The notes: generated from the letters alone by a model not told the origin. A DNA stretch of 62,710 nucleotides from Jiangella ureilytica (GCF_004348545.1 NZ_SMKL01000037.1:1-62710), one strand, 5' to 3'; numbered from the stretch's first letter, positions 48,346 to 57,071 are shown. Translations and numbers: made by a program.

Positions 48346-49430
48346 ACGCGGGGGTCCGGACGGTGCGCGAGACCTTCGACGTCCCCCTCGCCGGCCTCAC
48401 CACGCTGCGGCTCGGCGGCCCGGCGAAGCGCGTCGTCGAGGCGGCCACCGAGGACGAACTGATCGGCCTGGTCCGCGACTGCGACGAGCGCGGCGAGCCG
48501 GTGCTGCTGGTCGGCGGCGGCTCGAACCTCGTCATCGGCGACTCCGGGTTCGACGGGACGGTGGTGCGGGTCGCCACCCGCGGCGTCACCGTCGACGACA
48601 GTGCCTCCTGCGACAGCGACGCCCTGGCCGCCTGCGGCGGCGTGCTGCTGACGGCGGCCGCCGGCGAGTCGTGGGACGACCTCGTCGCCTACACCGTCGC
48701 GAACGAGTGGCCGGGCATCGAGGCGCTGTCCGGCATCCCCGGCCTGGTCGGCGCCACCCCCATGCAGAACGTGGGCGCATACGGACAGGAGGTGCGGCAG
48801 ACGGTCTGGCAGGTGCGCACGTACGACCGCCAGGACCGCCGCGTCCGCACCTTCGCCAACGCCGACTGCCGCTTCGCCTACCGCGACAGCCGGTTCAAGG
48901 GCACCGACCGCTACATCATCCTGACCGTCAGCTACCAGCTGCGCGAGGGAAGCCTCGCGATGCCGGTGGCGTACGCCGAGCTGGCCCGCCGGCTCGGGAT
49001 CGAGGTGGGCGGGCGGGCACCGCTCGGCTCGGTGCGCGAGGCCGTGCTCGCGCTGCGCGCCGGCAAGGGCATGGTGCTCGACGCCGCTGACCACGACACC
49101 TGGAGCGCGGGGTCGTTCTTCACCAATCCGGTGCTCACCGAGGCGCAGGCCGCCGCACTGCCCGGCGACGCGCCCCGCTGGCCCGCCGGCGATGGTCTGG
49201 TCAAGGCCAGCGCGGCCTGGCTGATCGAGCACGCCGGGTTCGGACGCGGCCACACCGGCGGCCGGTCCGGCGTCTCGCTGTCGACCAAGCACACGCTGGC
49301 TCTGACCAACCGGGGCGAGGCCAGCACCGCCGACCTGCTCGGCCTCGCCCGCGAGGTGCGCGACGGCGTGCGCTCCGCCTTCGGCGTCGAGCTGGCGCCG
49401 GAGCCCACGCTCGTCGGCTGCACCTTCTAG
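48342..49430 (+). CDS. murB: UDP-N-acetylenolpyruvoylglucosamine reductase
   Basis: A 362-residue FAD enzyme that reduces UDP-GlcNAc-enolpyruvate to UDP-MurNAc in peptidoglycan synthesis. FAD site: TTLRLGGPAKRVVEA and LLVGGGSNLVIGDSGFDG. Then GIEALSGIPGLVGATPMQNVGAYGQEV, CRFAYRDSRFKG and SAGSFFTNPVL carry substrate/catalytic residues. Ends with EPTLVG, typical. GTG start overlaps the hadB-like stop. Confidence 0.96.
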   Translation: MNAGVRTVRETFDVPLAGLTTLRLGGPAKRVVEAATEDELIGLVRDCDERGEPVLLVGGGSNLVIGDSGFDGTVVRVATRGVTVDDSASCDSDALAACGGVLLTAAAGESWDDLVAYTVANEWPGIEALSGIPGLVGATPMQNVGAYGQEVRQTVWQVRTYDRQDRRVRTFANADCRFAYRDSRFKGTDRYIILTVSYQLREGSLAMPVAYAELARRLGIEVGGRAPLGSVREAVLALRAGKGMVLDAADHDTWSAGSFFTNPVLTEAQAAALPGDAPRWPAGDGLVKASAAWLIEHAGFGRGHTGGRSGVSLSTKHTLALTNRGEASTADLLGLAREVRDGVRSAFGVELAPEPTLVGCTF

Positions 49431-49470
49431 GCGCGATCCTCGCGCTCCTCGCCGTCCGCGACGCTCGCGC

Positions 49471-50874
49471 TCACACGGCGACCTCCTGCTCGGCAGGGAC
49501 CCGGGCCCGGCGGCGCAGGCCCGAGCCCGTGACGACCACGCCGATCAGAGCGGCGGCGAGCGGGACCAGCAGCGCGGTCCGGAACGTGTCGAGGTCGGCG
49601 CCGGCCGGGCCGCTCCCGGCCACGACGGCCGCCGTCACGACGGCCAGCCCGAGGGCGCCGCCGAACTGGAACGACGTCGTCAGCACGCCGCTGGCGAGGC
49701 CCTGCTCCTCCTCCGCGACGCCGTCGGTGGCGGCGATGGTGAGCGGCCCGTACGCCAGCGCGAACGCGACGCTGAGTGTCAGGAACGCCGGCAGCATGGC
49801 CGCGTACGTCCAGTCGGCGCCGACCCGCAGGAACAGCGCGTACGCGACGGCGGCGAGCACCAGCCCGACGACGATCACCGTCGGGTTCCCGAACCGGCGA
49901 ACCAGGATCGGCGTCAGCGTCGGCGCCAGGATGGCGTCCAGGCCGAGGATCATCAGGGCCAGCCCGGTCTCCGTCTCCGACCAGCCGCGGAACTCCTGCA
50001 GGTACAGCACGGCGATGAACTGGAAGCCGAAGAACCCGCCGACCAGCATCATCGCGCCCAGGTTCGCCCGCACCAGCGGCGCGGAGCGCAGCAGGCCCAG
50101 CCGCAGCAGCGGCCTTCGGGTCCGGCGCTCGATCGCCACGAACGCCACCAGCAGCGCGACCCCCGCTGCCGCCGTCGTCGCCGTCGAGCCGATGCTCACC
50201 TCCGGCAGCATGACGACGGTGTAGACGAGCAGCAGCATCGCGCCGGTGAGGCTCAGCGTGCCGCCGACGTCGTAGCCGCCGCGGGTGCGCGCGGCCGGGG
50301 TGTCGTGCGGGATCAGCCGGACCGCCGCCGCCAGGATGAACGCCGCCATGATGACCGGGGCGAAGAACACCCAGCGCCAGTCGATCGCCGTCAGCAGTCC
50401 GCCGGTGACCATGCCGAGCGAGAAGCCGCCGGCCGCGATGCCGGCGTAGACCAGCAGGGCCTGGTTGCGCTGCGGGCCTTCGGGGAACGTCGTCGTGATG
50501 ATGGACAGGCCGGCCGGCGTCATGAACGCCGCCGCCACACCAGTGACGAACCGCGCGACGATCAGCATCCAGCCGTCGGTGGCCAGTCCGCCGAGGCCGG
50601 AGAAGAGCAGGAACACGGTGAGCCAGAGCACGAACATCCGCCGCCGGCCCAGCAGGTCGGCCGCACGGCCGCCGAGCAGCACGAACCCGCCGTAGCCGAG
50701 GACGTAGGCACTCACCACCCACTGCAGGGACGATGTGGACATGCCGAGGTCGTCGCGGATCGACGGCAGGGCGACGCCCATCATCGAGATGTCGATCCCC
50801 TCGAGGAAGATCGCGCTGCTCAGCACGAGGAGGATGGCCCAGCCTCGGGAGGTGAGCCGGTCGGACGGTGCCAC
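49471..50874 (-). CDS. DHA2-type MFS transporter (14-helix)
   Basis: A 467-residue drug:H+ antiporter-like permease. Motifs include FLEGIDISMMGVALPSIRDDLGMS in helix 1, GYGGFVLLGGRAADLLGRRRMF (motif A) and FMTPAGLSIITTTFPEGPQRNQAL (motif C). GTG 50874 is preceded by AAGGAG. Divergent from an HxlR regulator across a palindromic operator, so drug- or redox-responsive control is plausible. Substrate unknown. Confidence 0.88.
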   Translation of the reverse strand: MAPSDRLTSRGWAILLVLSSAIFLEGIDISMMGVALPSIRDDLGMSTSSLQWVVSAYVLGYGGFVLLGGRAADLLGRRRMFVLWLTVFLLFSGLGGLATDGWMLIVARFVTGVAAAFMTPAGLSIITTTFPEGPQRNQALLVYAGIAAGGFSLGMVTGGLLTAIDWRWVFFAPVIMAAFILAAAVRLIPHDTPAARTRGGYDVGGTLSLTGAMLLLVYTVVMLPEVSIGSTATTAAAGVALLVAFVAIERRTRRPLLRLGLLRSAPLVRANLGAMMLVGGFFGFQFIAVLYLQEFRGWSETETGLALMILGLDAILAPTLTPILVRRFGNPTVIVVGLVLAAVAYALFLRVGADWTYAAMLPAFLTLSVAFALAYGPLTIAATDGVAEEEQGLASGVLTTSFQFGGALGLAVVTAAVVAGSGPAGADLDTFRTALLVPLAAALIGVVVTGSGLRRRARVPAEQEVAV

Positions 50875-50899
50875 GGGTGGACTCCTTGATTGGTTATCG

Positions 50900-50914
50900 A
50901 ACTGAGGGTCAGTT
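50900..50914. promoter_or_regulatory. Candidate HxlR operator
   Basis: AACTGA-GGG-TCAGTT is a perfect inverted repeat in the 82-base gap between the MFS and HxlR genes, well placed for control of both. Confidence 0.55.
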
Positions 50915-50956
50915 ACTTCTTGTGCCTGATCGCATCTTCCGGCACCATTGCTGACC

Positions 50957-51397
50957 ATGGAAGAAGGCACTTCGAAGTCACCCGGGCACACGCCGGTAAC
51001 CGACCCCGCGTACTGCCAGAAGTGGGACCCGCGCGAGGACTGCGAGGTCCGGCAGATCCTCGACCGCGTCGCCGACAAGTGGTCGCTGCTGGTCATCGCC
51101 CTGCTCGACCTCCGGAGCCTGCGGTTCACGGAGCTGCGACGCGAGATCGACGGCATCAGCCAGCGCATGCTCACGGTCACCTTGCGCCAGCTCGAGCGCG
51201 ACGGCCTCGTGCGCCGCACCGTCCACCCCGTCGTGCCGCCCCGCGTCGACTACGAGCTGACGCCCCTCGGCGCCACGCTGCACGACACCATCGAGGCGCT
51301 GGTCACCTGGACCGAGGAGCACCGGCAGGAGATCGCCGCGGCACGCGACGAGTACGACCGGCGGGCCGCTCGCACCGACGAGCTGGTCGACGCCTGA
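50957..51397 (+). CDS. HxlR-family transcription regulator
   Basis: A 146-residue winged-helix protein: CEVRQILDRVADKWSLLVIALLDLRSLRFTELRREIDGISQRMLTVTLRQLERDGLVRRTVHPVVPPRVDYELTPLG in blocks, the classic HxlR pattern. The cysteine before the helix (EDCEV) is the redox-sensitive position in some members. Start ATG 50957; TTG 50948 is possible. Likely represses the divergent MFS gene and itself. Confidence 0.88.
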   Translation: MEEGTSKSPGHTPVTDPAYCQKWDPREDCEVRQILDRVADKWSLLVIALLDLRSLRFTELRREIDGISQRMLTVTLRQLERDGLVRRTVHPVVPPRVDYELTPLGATLHDTIEALVTWTEEHRQEIAAARDEYDRRAARTDELVDA

Positions 51398-51431
51398 GCG
51401 AAAACCGGTGTACGGGCGAGCGGGGATGTGG

Positions 51432-51437
51432 CAGACT
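51432..51437 (+). promoter_or_regulatory. -10-like box for a leaderless transcript
   Basis: CAGACT ends eight bases before GTG 51446, so transcription would begin at or next to that GTG. No clear -35 is seen. Confidence 0.4.
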
Positions 51438-51445
51438 CTCCGCTC

Positions 51446-51517
51446 GTGATCAGCATGCCGCTCCGCACCGCCCTCGCGGCGGTCGCCGGCATGCCCTGCT
51501 GTTGTCGCTGTCGCTGA
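51446..51517 (+). CDS. Short cysteine-rich leader peptide
   Basis: A 23-residue frame, GTG start, reading VISMPLRTALAAVAGMP and ending CCCRCR before TGA. Four cysteine codons cluster at the end. In mycobacteria, leaderless short frames ending in consecutive cysteines act as cysteine-responsive attenuators of downstream sulfur genes. This one has a -10-like box ending eight bases upstream and lies 72 bases before a PIG-L deacetylase gene, a family that includes mycothiol enzymes MshB and Mca. Function as an attenuator is inference. Confidence 0.55.
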   Translation: MISMPLRTALAAVAGMPCCCRCR

Positions 51518-51589
51518 CCTCTCCCGCGACCCCGACCCTCCGGCGGGACCGGCTCGGCGCCGGCCGCCCTCGTCCGACAGCAGGCAGGC

Positions 51590-52387
51590 ATGTTCTCGAA
51601 CCACTCGGCCCTCAGTGGGCGCACCGTACTCGTCCTCCACGCGCACCCTGACGACGAGGCCATCTTCACCGGCGTGACGCTGCGCCGCCTGGCCGACGCC
51701 GGCGCGCGGGTCGTGCTGGTCACGGCCACGCTCGGCGAGCTGGGCGAGGTACACGTGCCGCTCGCGCCCGGCGAGACCATGGCGCAGCGCCGGGTCGCCG
51801 AGCTGGAGAGCGCGGCGGCGCTGCTCGGCGTGTCGCGGCTGGTGCTGCTGGGCGCACGCGACTCCGGGCTGCCCGGCGCCGCGGACAACGTCCACCCCGA
51901 CGCGCTGGCCGCCGCCGACCCCTCGCGCGTCGCGCGCCGCATCGCCACCCTGGTCGACGAGGAGTCCGCCGAGGCGATCGTCCACGACGACGGCCGCGGC
52001 ATCTACGGCCACCCGGACCATCTGGCGGCGCACCGCATCGGCGCGGCGGCGGCCCGGCTGACCGGCGTGGTGTCCTACGAGTCCACCGTCGACCGCGACC
52101 ACCTGCACGACCGCCGCACCCGCTCGCACCTCATCCACGCCGCCGCCGAGGCGACCGGGTTGCCGTTCGGCGTGCCCGCGGACGACGTCGCACTGCGCAT
52201 CGGCGCGACGGCGTCGGAGCTGGCGGTCAAGCGGGCCGCCATCGGCGTGCACGCCAGCCAGGTCAGCCCCGACTCCCTCGGCCACGCCGGCTTCGACGAG
52301 GCGTACGGCTACGAGTGGTACCTGCGCTCCGGCGCGTCGTCGGGGATCCTCGACGAGCTGGCCCTGCCGGCCGTTGCCGCTGTTTGA
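51590..52387 (+). CDS. PIG-L family (MshB/Mca-like) deacetylase
   Basis: A 265-residue zinc-dependent N-acetyl sugar deacetylase/amidase. The metal/catalytic motif HAHPDDE is at 17-23, and the second motif YGHPDH (HPDH 141-144) is present. VVLVTATLGELGEV parallels the VVTCTLGEEGEV segment of MshB. Possible roles are deacetylation in mycothiol synthesis or cleavage of mycothiol conjugates, but the protein is shorter than MshB and could act on another GlcNAc compound. Preceded by the Cys-rich leader frame. Confidence 0.85.
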   Translation: MFSNHSALSGRTVLVLHAHPDDEAIFTGVTLRRLADAGARVVLVTATLGELGEVHVPLAPGETMAQRRVAELESAAALLGVSRLVLLGARDSGLPGAADNVHPDALAAADPSRVARRIATLVDEESAEAIVHDDGRGIYGHPDHLAAHRIGAAAARLTGVVSYESTVDRDHLHDRRTRSHLIHAAAEATGLPFGVPADDVALRIGATASELAVKRAAIGVHASQVSPDSLGHAGFDEAYGYEWYLRSGASSGILDELALPAVAAV

Positions 52388-52410
52388 GGTCGGCTGGGAT
52401 GGTGGGGTTT

Positions 52411-52548
52411 CCCCCGTCCCCCTGCTGCCCATTCTCTTAGCCCCGAACGGCCGCCTCAAGCGGACCGGTGGGCGCTGCGCGCCCTGGGGGTCCGCTTGAC
52501 CCGCCCGTCCGGGGCCTAAGAACGGGCAGCTATCAGGGGGACGGGGGG
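52411..52548. repeat. Palindromic element, copy 1
   Basis: Its ends are imperfect inverted repeats: CCCGTCCCCCTGCTGCCCATT on the left, and GGGCAGCTATCAGGGGGACGGG on the right in complement. Inside is a perfect pair CAAGCGGACC ... GGTCCGCTTG. The whole can fold into one long hairpin. A second copy lies inverted at 52777-52928. Confidence 0.85.
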
Positions 52549-52645
52549 AGTCTGGCGACGGGCACGGGTCCTAGCGGGCCCGCGTGCGTCCGCATGGCGG
52601 GATTTGGCGGCGTTGGCGGGGCCGTCACGAGGTTCTCTGCCGCTT

Positions 52646-52667
52646 CACCAGGCCTGCATGCCTGGTG
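52646..52667. repeat. Dispersed 22-nt hairpin, copy B
   Basis: CACCAGGC-CTGCAT-GCCTGGTG is a perfect 8-bp stem with a 6-nt loop. Its reverse complement differs from 435-456 at a single base. A further partial copy, CGCCTGGTGATGTAGCGG, follows at 52680-52697. Confidence 0.75.
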
Positions 52668-52776
52668 ATGTGGCAGAACGCCTGGTGATGTAGCGGATCG
52701 CCGATGATCATCGCGGTGCAGAGTCCGGCGAACCGGGGCGAAACGGGCACGCGAAGCGGCGAGGCGTGCCCAGGGT

Positions 52777-52928
52777 CTCCCCGTCCCCCTGATAGCTGCC
52801 CGTTCTTAGGCCGCGGGTGCCCGGGTCAAGCCGAAGCCCCCCGAGCACAGCGGCGAGGTGACCACAGAGAGCGCCGGCTTGAGGCGGGTGGCCGGGGTTA
52901 AGAGAATGGGCAGCAGGGGGACGGGGAG
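52777..52928. repeat. Palindromic element, copy 2 (inverted)
   Basis: Begins CTCCCCGTCCCCCTGATAGC and ends with AGAATGGGCAGCAGGGGGAC then GGGGAG, the reverse of copy 1. The inner pair is CAAGCCG ... CGGCTTG, different in sequence from copy 1 but in the same place, so the fold is conserved. Similarity with copy 1 continues outward (TTTGAGGT at 52384 region versus ACCTCAAA near 52932). Confidence 0.85.
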
Positions 52929-52968
52929 CCAACCTCAAACCACCGGCCCACCTCACCCCCGGCCCACC

Positions 52969-53997
52969 TCACACCCCGGCCAACCAGGCGTCGACGCCCT
53001 CCAACAACTCCTTGCGGACGTCGGACGGGGCGGCCGAGCCCTCGATGGAACCGCGGGCCAGTGCGGCCAGCTCCGCGTCGCTCAACCCGTGCACGTGCCG
53101 GGCGGTCTCGTACTGGTCGAGCAGCCGCGAGCCGAACAGCAGCGGGTCGTCGGCCCCGAGCGCCACCCGGGCGCCGGCGTCGGCCAGGGTCCGCAGCGGC
53201 ACGTCCTCGGGCGCCGAGTACACCCCGAGCGCGACGTTCGAGGCGGGGCAGACCTCCAGGGTGATCTGCGACTCCACGATGCGCTCCAGCAGCGCCGGGT
53301 CCTCCGTCGACCGGATGCCGTGGCCCAGGCGGACCGCGCCGAGGTCGTCGAGGCAGGCGCGGGCGCTGTCGGGTCCGCGCAGCTCGCCGCCGTGCGGCAC
53401 GGCCAGCAGGTCGGCCCGGGCGGCGATGGCGAAGGCGGGGGCGAACTCGGCGATGACGCCGCGGCGCTCGTCGTTGGACAGTCCGAAGCCGACCACGCCG
53501 CGCCCGGCGTACTGCACGGCCAGCCGGGCCAGCGTGCGGGCGTCGAGCGGATGCCGGGTCCGGTTCGCCGCGATGACGACGGCGATCCCGACCCCCGTCG
53601 AGTCCGACGCCGCGCGGACGGCGTCGAGCACGAGGTCGGTGAACGCCGTGATGCCGCCGAACCGGCCCCCGTACCCGGACGGGTCGACCTGGATCTCGAG
53701 CCAGTGCGAGCCCTCGGCCGCCTCGTCCTGCGCGGCCTCGAGCACCAGGCGGCGCACGTCGGCCTCCGTCATCAGCACCGAGCGCGCGACGTCGTAGAGG
53801 CGCTGGAACCGGAACCAGCCCTTCTCGTCGGCGGCCGACAGCAGCGGCGGCCAGTCCTCGCGCAGCGAGTCGGGCAGCCGCACGCCGTGCTCGTCGGCCA
53901 GGTCGAGCAGCGTCGAGTGCCGCATCGACCCGGTGAAGTGCAGGTGCAGGTGCGCTTTGGGCAGGGCCCGCAGGTCGCGAGGAGCCGGTTCGGTCAC
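52969..53997 (-). CDS. add: Adenosine deaminase
   Basis: A 342-residue TIM-barrel metal-dependent deaminase. Zinc ligands are in KAHLHLHFTGS (H18, H20). AVPHGGE, RLGHGIRS, LEVCPASNVALG and LGADDPLLF are the remaining catalytic blocks (compare HAGE, GHG, CPxSN and TDDP). The strand-1 motif ends FTG where classical adenosine deaminases have LDG, so the true substrate may be another aminopurine. GTG start. Ten bases separate its start from the stop of the upstream aminotransferase gene, so they form an operon. Confidence 0.85.
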   Translation of the reverse strand: MTEPAPRDLRALPKAHLHLHFTGSMRHSTLLDLADEHGVRLPDSLREDWPPLLSAADEKGWFRFQRLYDVARSVLMTEADVRRLVLEAAQDEAAEGSHWLEIQVDPSGYGGRFGGITAFTDLVLDAVRAASDSTGVGIAVVIAANRTRHPLDARTLARLAVQYAGRGVVGFGLSNDERRGVIAEFAPAFAIAARADLLAVPHGGELRGPDSARACLDDLGAVRLGHGIRSTEDPALLERIVESQITLEVCPASNVALGVYSAPEDVPLRTLADAGARVALGADDPLLFGSRLLDQYETARHVHGLSDAELAALARGSIEGSAAPSDVRKELLEGVDAWLAGV

Positions 53998-54007
53998 GCG
54001 ACGCGGC

Positions 54008-55234
54008 TCAGCCGAGCAGCCGCTGGATCCGGCCGACGCCCTCGGCGAGGTCGTCGTCGCCCAGCGCGTAGGACAGCCGCAGGTAGCCGCTGGGTCCGAA
54101 CGCCTCGCCCGGGACCACCGCGACCTCGGCCTCCTCGAGGATCAGCTCGGCGAGCTCGGCGCTTGTCTTCGGCGTGCGCCCGGCGATGGTCCGGCCGAGC
54201 ACGTCCTTGACCGACGGGTACGCGTAGAACGCGCCCTCGGGCTCCGGGCAGTAGACGCCGTCGATCTCGTTGAGCATGGCGACGATGGTGCGACGGCGCC
54301 GGTCGAACGCCGCCCGCATGTCGGCGACGGCGGACAGGTCGCCGGCGACGGCGGCCAGCGCGGCCCGCTGCGACACGTTGGCGACGTTGGACGTGGCGTG
54401 CGACTGCAGGTTGGCGGCGGCCTTGATGACGTCCTTGGGGCCGATCATCCAGCCGACCCGCCAGCCCGTCATGGCGTAGGTCTTCGCCACACCGTTGACG
54501 ACGACGCAGGTGTCGGCCAGCTCGGGCACCTCGGTGACGATGGACGAGAACGTCGCGTCGCCGTAGACGAGGTGCTCGTAGATCTCGTCGGTGACGACCC
54601 AGAGCCCGTGCGAGTGTGCCCAGCGGCCGATCTCGCGGACCGTCTCGGGCGGGTACACGGCACCGGTGGGGTTCGACGGCGACACGAACAGCAGCACCTT
54701 GGTACGCGCGGTGCGAGCGGCCTCGAGCTGCTCGACGCTGACGCGGTAGCCGGTGGTCTCGTCGGCCAGGACCTCGACGGGGACGCCGCCGGCCAGCGCG
54801 ATGGACTCGGGGTACGTGGTCCAGTAGGGCGTCGGCATGAGCACCTCGTCGCCCGCGTCGAGCAGGGCGGCGAAGGTCTGGTAGACGGCCTGCTTGCCAC
54901 CGTTGGTGATGAGCACCTGGCCGGCCTCGACCTGGTAGCCGGAGTCGCGTGCCGTCTTCGCGGCGACGGCCTCCTTCAGCTCCGGCAGGCCGCCGGCGGG
55001 GGTGTAGCGGTGGTTGCGGGGGTCGCGGCAGGCCTCGACGGCGGCCTCGACGATGTAGTCGGGCGTCGGGAAGTCGGGCTCGCCGGCCCCGAAGCCGATG
55101 ACCGGCCGCCCGGCCGCCTTGAGCGCCTTCGCCTTCGCATCGACCGCGAGCGTGGCCGACTCGGCGATGGCGGCGATGCGGGCAGAGACGCGGGCGGTGG
55201 CGCCGGCGGGCGCAGGCGAGATCATGCGGTCCAT
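54008..55234 (-). CDS. aspC: Pyridoxal-phosphate aminotransferase (AspC-like)
   Basis: A ~408-residue fold-type I class aminotransferase. [56 protein letters not shown] and the PLP lysine in [17 protein letters not shown] identify the aspartate aminotransferase Ib subgroup. ATG 55225 (MISPAPAG) is an alternative start. Position upstream of tRNA-Trp/secE matches Streptomyces. Substrate probably aspartate/2-oxoglutarate, but prephenate or other amino acids are possible. Confidence 0.9.
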   Translation of the reverse strand: MDRMISPAPAGATARVSARIAAIAESATLAVDAKAKALKAAGRPVIGFGAGEPDFPTPDYIVEAAVEACRDPRNHRYTPAGGLPELKEAVAAKTARDSGYQVEAGQVLITNGGKQAVYQTFAALLDAGDEVLMPTPYWTTYPESIALAGGVPVEVLADETTGYRVSVEQLEAARTARTKVLLFVSPSNPTGAVYPPETVREIGRWAHSHGLWVVTDEIYEHLVYGDATFSSIVTEVPELADTCVVVNGVAKTYAMTGWRVGWMIGPKDVIKAAANLQSHATSNVANVSQRAALAAVAGDLSAVADMRAAFDRRRRTIVAMLNEIDGVYCPEPEGAFYAYPSVKDVLGRTIAGRTPKTSAELAELILEEAEVAVVPGEAFGPSGYLRLSYALGDDDLAEGVGRIQRLLG

Positions 55235-55291
55235 CCTGGCATCATCCCGCCGCGCCACGCCAAGGGGTTGCGCGTTTCAGCCGGACGGCGT

Positions 55292-55921
55292 TCAGCGCTG
55301 CTTGCCGCTCCGGGCCGCGTAGTACTGGCTCGACTCCGGCCGGTAGAGCAGATAGAGGATGTACCCGGCCAAACCGATCGAGATCAGGTTGACGATCAGC
55401 GCGATGCCGCCGCCCCCAGTGCTCAGCGAGAGGACCGTGAACAGGATGTTGAGACCACCGAGCACGGTCGCGACGACCCGGGCCCAGGACTTGCCGGCCT
55501 TGTTCGCCGACGCCATCCACAGCCAGAGCGCCACGCCGATGAGGCCCACGACCAGGCCGACGCCGACGGTGACGTTGACCGCGGCGTCGACCTCGTCGGC
55601 GGTGAGGCTGGTGTCGGACTCCTCGATCGCATCGCGGATCGAGCCGCGGAACAGCAGCGGGATCAGCGCGGTGACGGCCGAGATGGCTGCCCCCACGTAC
55701 ATGAGGATGACCGCGCGGCTGATCGAAGGCGGCGGCTCGGCCGGCACGGCGGGGTCGCCCCATGCCGAGCCGCCGTCGACGGGGCCGGTCCACGCGGGCG
55801 GGCCCGAGGGCGGCGGCGCGGACTGCCACGGCTGCTCCGGCGGCCGGCCCTGACCTGACTGCGCATAGGGGTTCTCTTGGTCGCCCGGACCGGAGCCCGG
55901 CGGAGGGGTGGTGCCGCTCAT
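55292..55921 (-). CDS. Four-helix membrane protein, proline-rich N-terminus
   Basis: A 209-residue protein. A ~75-residue proline/glycine-rich cytosolic segment (PPPGSGPGDQENPYAQSGQG...) is followed by four hydrophobic helices. The blocks RAVILMYVGAAISAVTALIP and YILYLLYRPESSQYY resemble the neighbouring gene product, so the two are paralogues. ATG 55921 is preceded by GGAG. No function known for this group, which is common in actinobacteria. Confidence 0.75.
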   Translation of the reverse strand: MSGTTPPPGSGPGDQENPYAQSGQGRPPEQPWQSAPPPSGPPAWTGPVDGGSAWGDPAVPAEPPPSISRAVILMYVGAAISAVTALIPLLFRGSIRDAIEESDTSLTADEVDAAVNVTVGVGLVVGLIGVALWLWMASANKAGKSWARVVATVLGGLNILFTVLSLSTGGGGIALIVNLISIGLAGYILYLLYRPESSQYYAARSGKQR

Positions 55922-55966
55922 GGTCGAATCTCCATCGTCTCGAGTGGTACCTGTAGGCAAGGCACC

Positions 55967-56440
55967 CTAGCTGGTCGGAGGCTCCGGCGAGGCGAACCAA
56001 CGCCGTGCCTCGGGGCGGTACAGCAGCCAGGCGACGGCGACGGCCACCACCGCGACGGCCGCGCTCACGACGTTGTAGGCGTCGAAGCGGGGCGCGCTGA
56101 CGAGCGTCGCCAGGGTCGCCGTCACGTAGAGCGCCGCCAGCACCGTCGCGGTGACCCGCCAGCGGCGGCTCCCTCGCCGGCAGCCGCGGGCCACCAGCAG
56201 CCACAGGCCGGCCACGACGAGCAGGAAGAACAGGTACGTGCCGCGCATACTGGCGCCGGACGCCTCGCCGCCCGCGGAGTCGGCCAGCGCCTCCTCGAAG
56301 GCATCGGGGTCGAGCGCCCGCAGCACGCCCATCAGCGCCGTCAGCGCCGCGCCCAGGTACATGAGGCGCACCGCGGCCAGGATCTCGCCCGGCGGGCGCA
56401 GGATGCCGACGCCGTCGTTCCCCGGCACCGTGGCGCTCAT
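55967..56440 (-). CDS. Four-helix membrane protein, paralogue of the next gene
   Basis: A 157-residue membrane protein with AVRLMYLGAALTALMGVLRAL and AWLLYRPEARRWFASPE, matching the same positions of the 55292-55921 product. It lacks the proline-rich N-terminus. ATG 56440 has GGAG upstream. The two genes are in the same orientation, 45 bases apart, and probably arose by tandem duplication. Function unknown. Confidence 0.72.
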   Translation of the reverse strand: MSATVPGNDGVGILRPPGEILAAVRLMYLGAALTALMGVLRALDPDAFEEALADSAGGEASGASMRGTYLFFLLVVAGLWLLVARGCRRGSRRWRVTATVLAALYVTATLATLVSAPRFDAYNVVSAAVAVVAVAVAWLLYRPEARRWFASPEPPTS

Positions 56441-56542
56441 GTCGATCTCCGTCGGGTCGCCAGCACACGTACCATCGACACTAGAGATCGCCGGGCGGGA
56501 GCGCCACCGATCCGAGCGGCGAATGACCTTCTCCGCAGCGAG

Positions 56543-56573
56543 TTCGACCGAGACGGGCCTCACCCCGTACACT
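56543..56573 (+). promoter_or_regulatory. Likely promoter of tRNA-Trp
   Basis: TTCGAC (56543-56548), about 18-19 bases, TACACT (56568-56573). It would drive tRNA-Trp and possibly secE-nusG. Confidence 0.45.
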
Positions 56574-56652
56574 CTCACTCTTGGGTGGTCGTCCGACCCC
56601 CGGCCGAAGCGTGCCCACACAACTTTGGCAGGGGATCACCACGTCCGCTCGA

Positions 56653-56725
56653 AGGGCAGTAGCTCAATTGGTAGAGCACCGGTCTCCAAAACCGGCGGTT
56701 GGGGGTTCAAGTCCCTCCTGCCCTG
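56653..56725 (+). tRNA. tRNA-Trp (CCA)
   Basis: Acceptor AGGGCAG pairs with CTGCCCT (56718-56724). The CCGGT/ACCGG anticodon stem encloses CTCCAAA with anticodon CCA. T-arm and TAGCTCAATTGGTAGAGC D-arm are standard. The tRNA-Trp-secE-nusG order is conserved in actinobacteria. Confidence 0.97.
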
Positions 56726-56778
56726 CGAGGTCGCACACCCAGCGGCCTGACGTTGTTCCAGACTCAGCGAGGTAGCAC

Positions 56779-57027
56779 GTGACGGAGACCAGCGGCAAGA
56801 CCGCTACACCCGAGCGTCCGCGTTCGCCCCGGCGCCGCGGGCCGTTCGCCCGACTGTCGCTCTGGACCCGCCAGGTCGTGGCCGAGCTGCGGAAGGTCGT
56901 CTACCCGACCCGCAAGCAGCTGCTGACGTACACGGCGGTCGTGCTCGTCTTCGTGACGATCATGATCACCTTCGTCTCGCTGCTCGATCTCGGGCTGGGC
57001 TGGGCGATGTTCGAGATCTTCGGCTGA
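56779..57027 (+). CDS. secE: Preprotein translocase subunit SecE
   Basis: An 82-residue single-helix subunit of the SecYEG channel. The conserved amphipathic region [30 protein letters not shown] leads into the membrane helix. GTG 56779 follows GCGAGGTA. It lies 53 bases after tRNA-Trp and just before nusG. Confidence 0.95.
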   Translation: MTETSGKTATPERPRSPRRRGPFARLSLWTRQVVAELRKVVYPTRKQLLTYTAVVLVFVTIMITFVSLLDLGLGWAMFEIFG

Positions 57028-57071
57028 GCCGGTCCGTGGTCAGCCGCATCCAGGAGGAAGAAGCGCACACC

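Noticed and set aside
57036-57071. NusG start at GTG 57036
   Set aside because: Possible, but no ribosome binding site precedes it; the downstream GTG 57072 gives the usual VSEQ-type opening. Left as an alternative.
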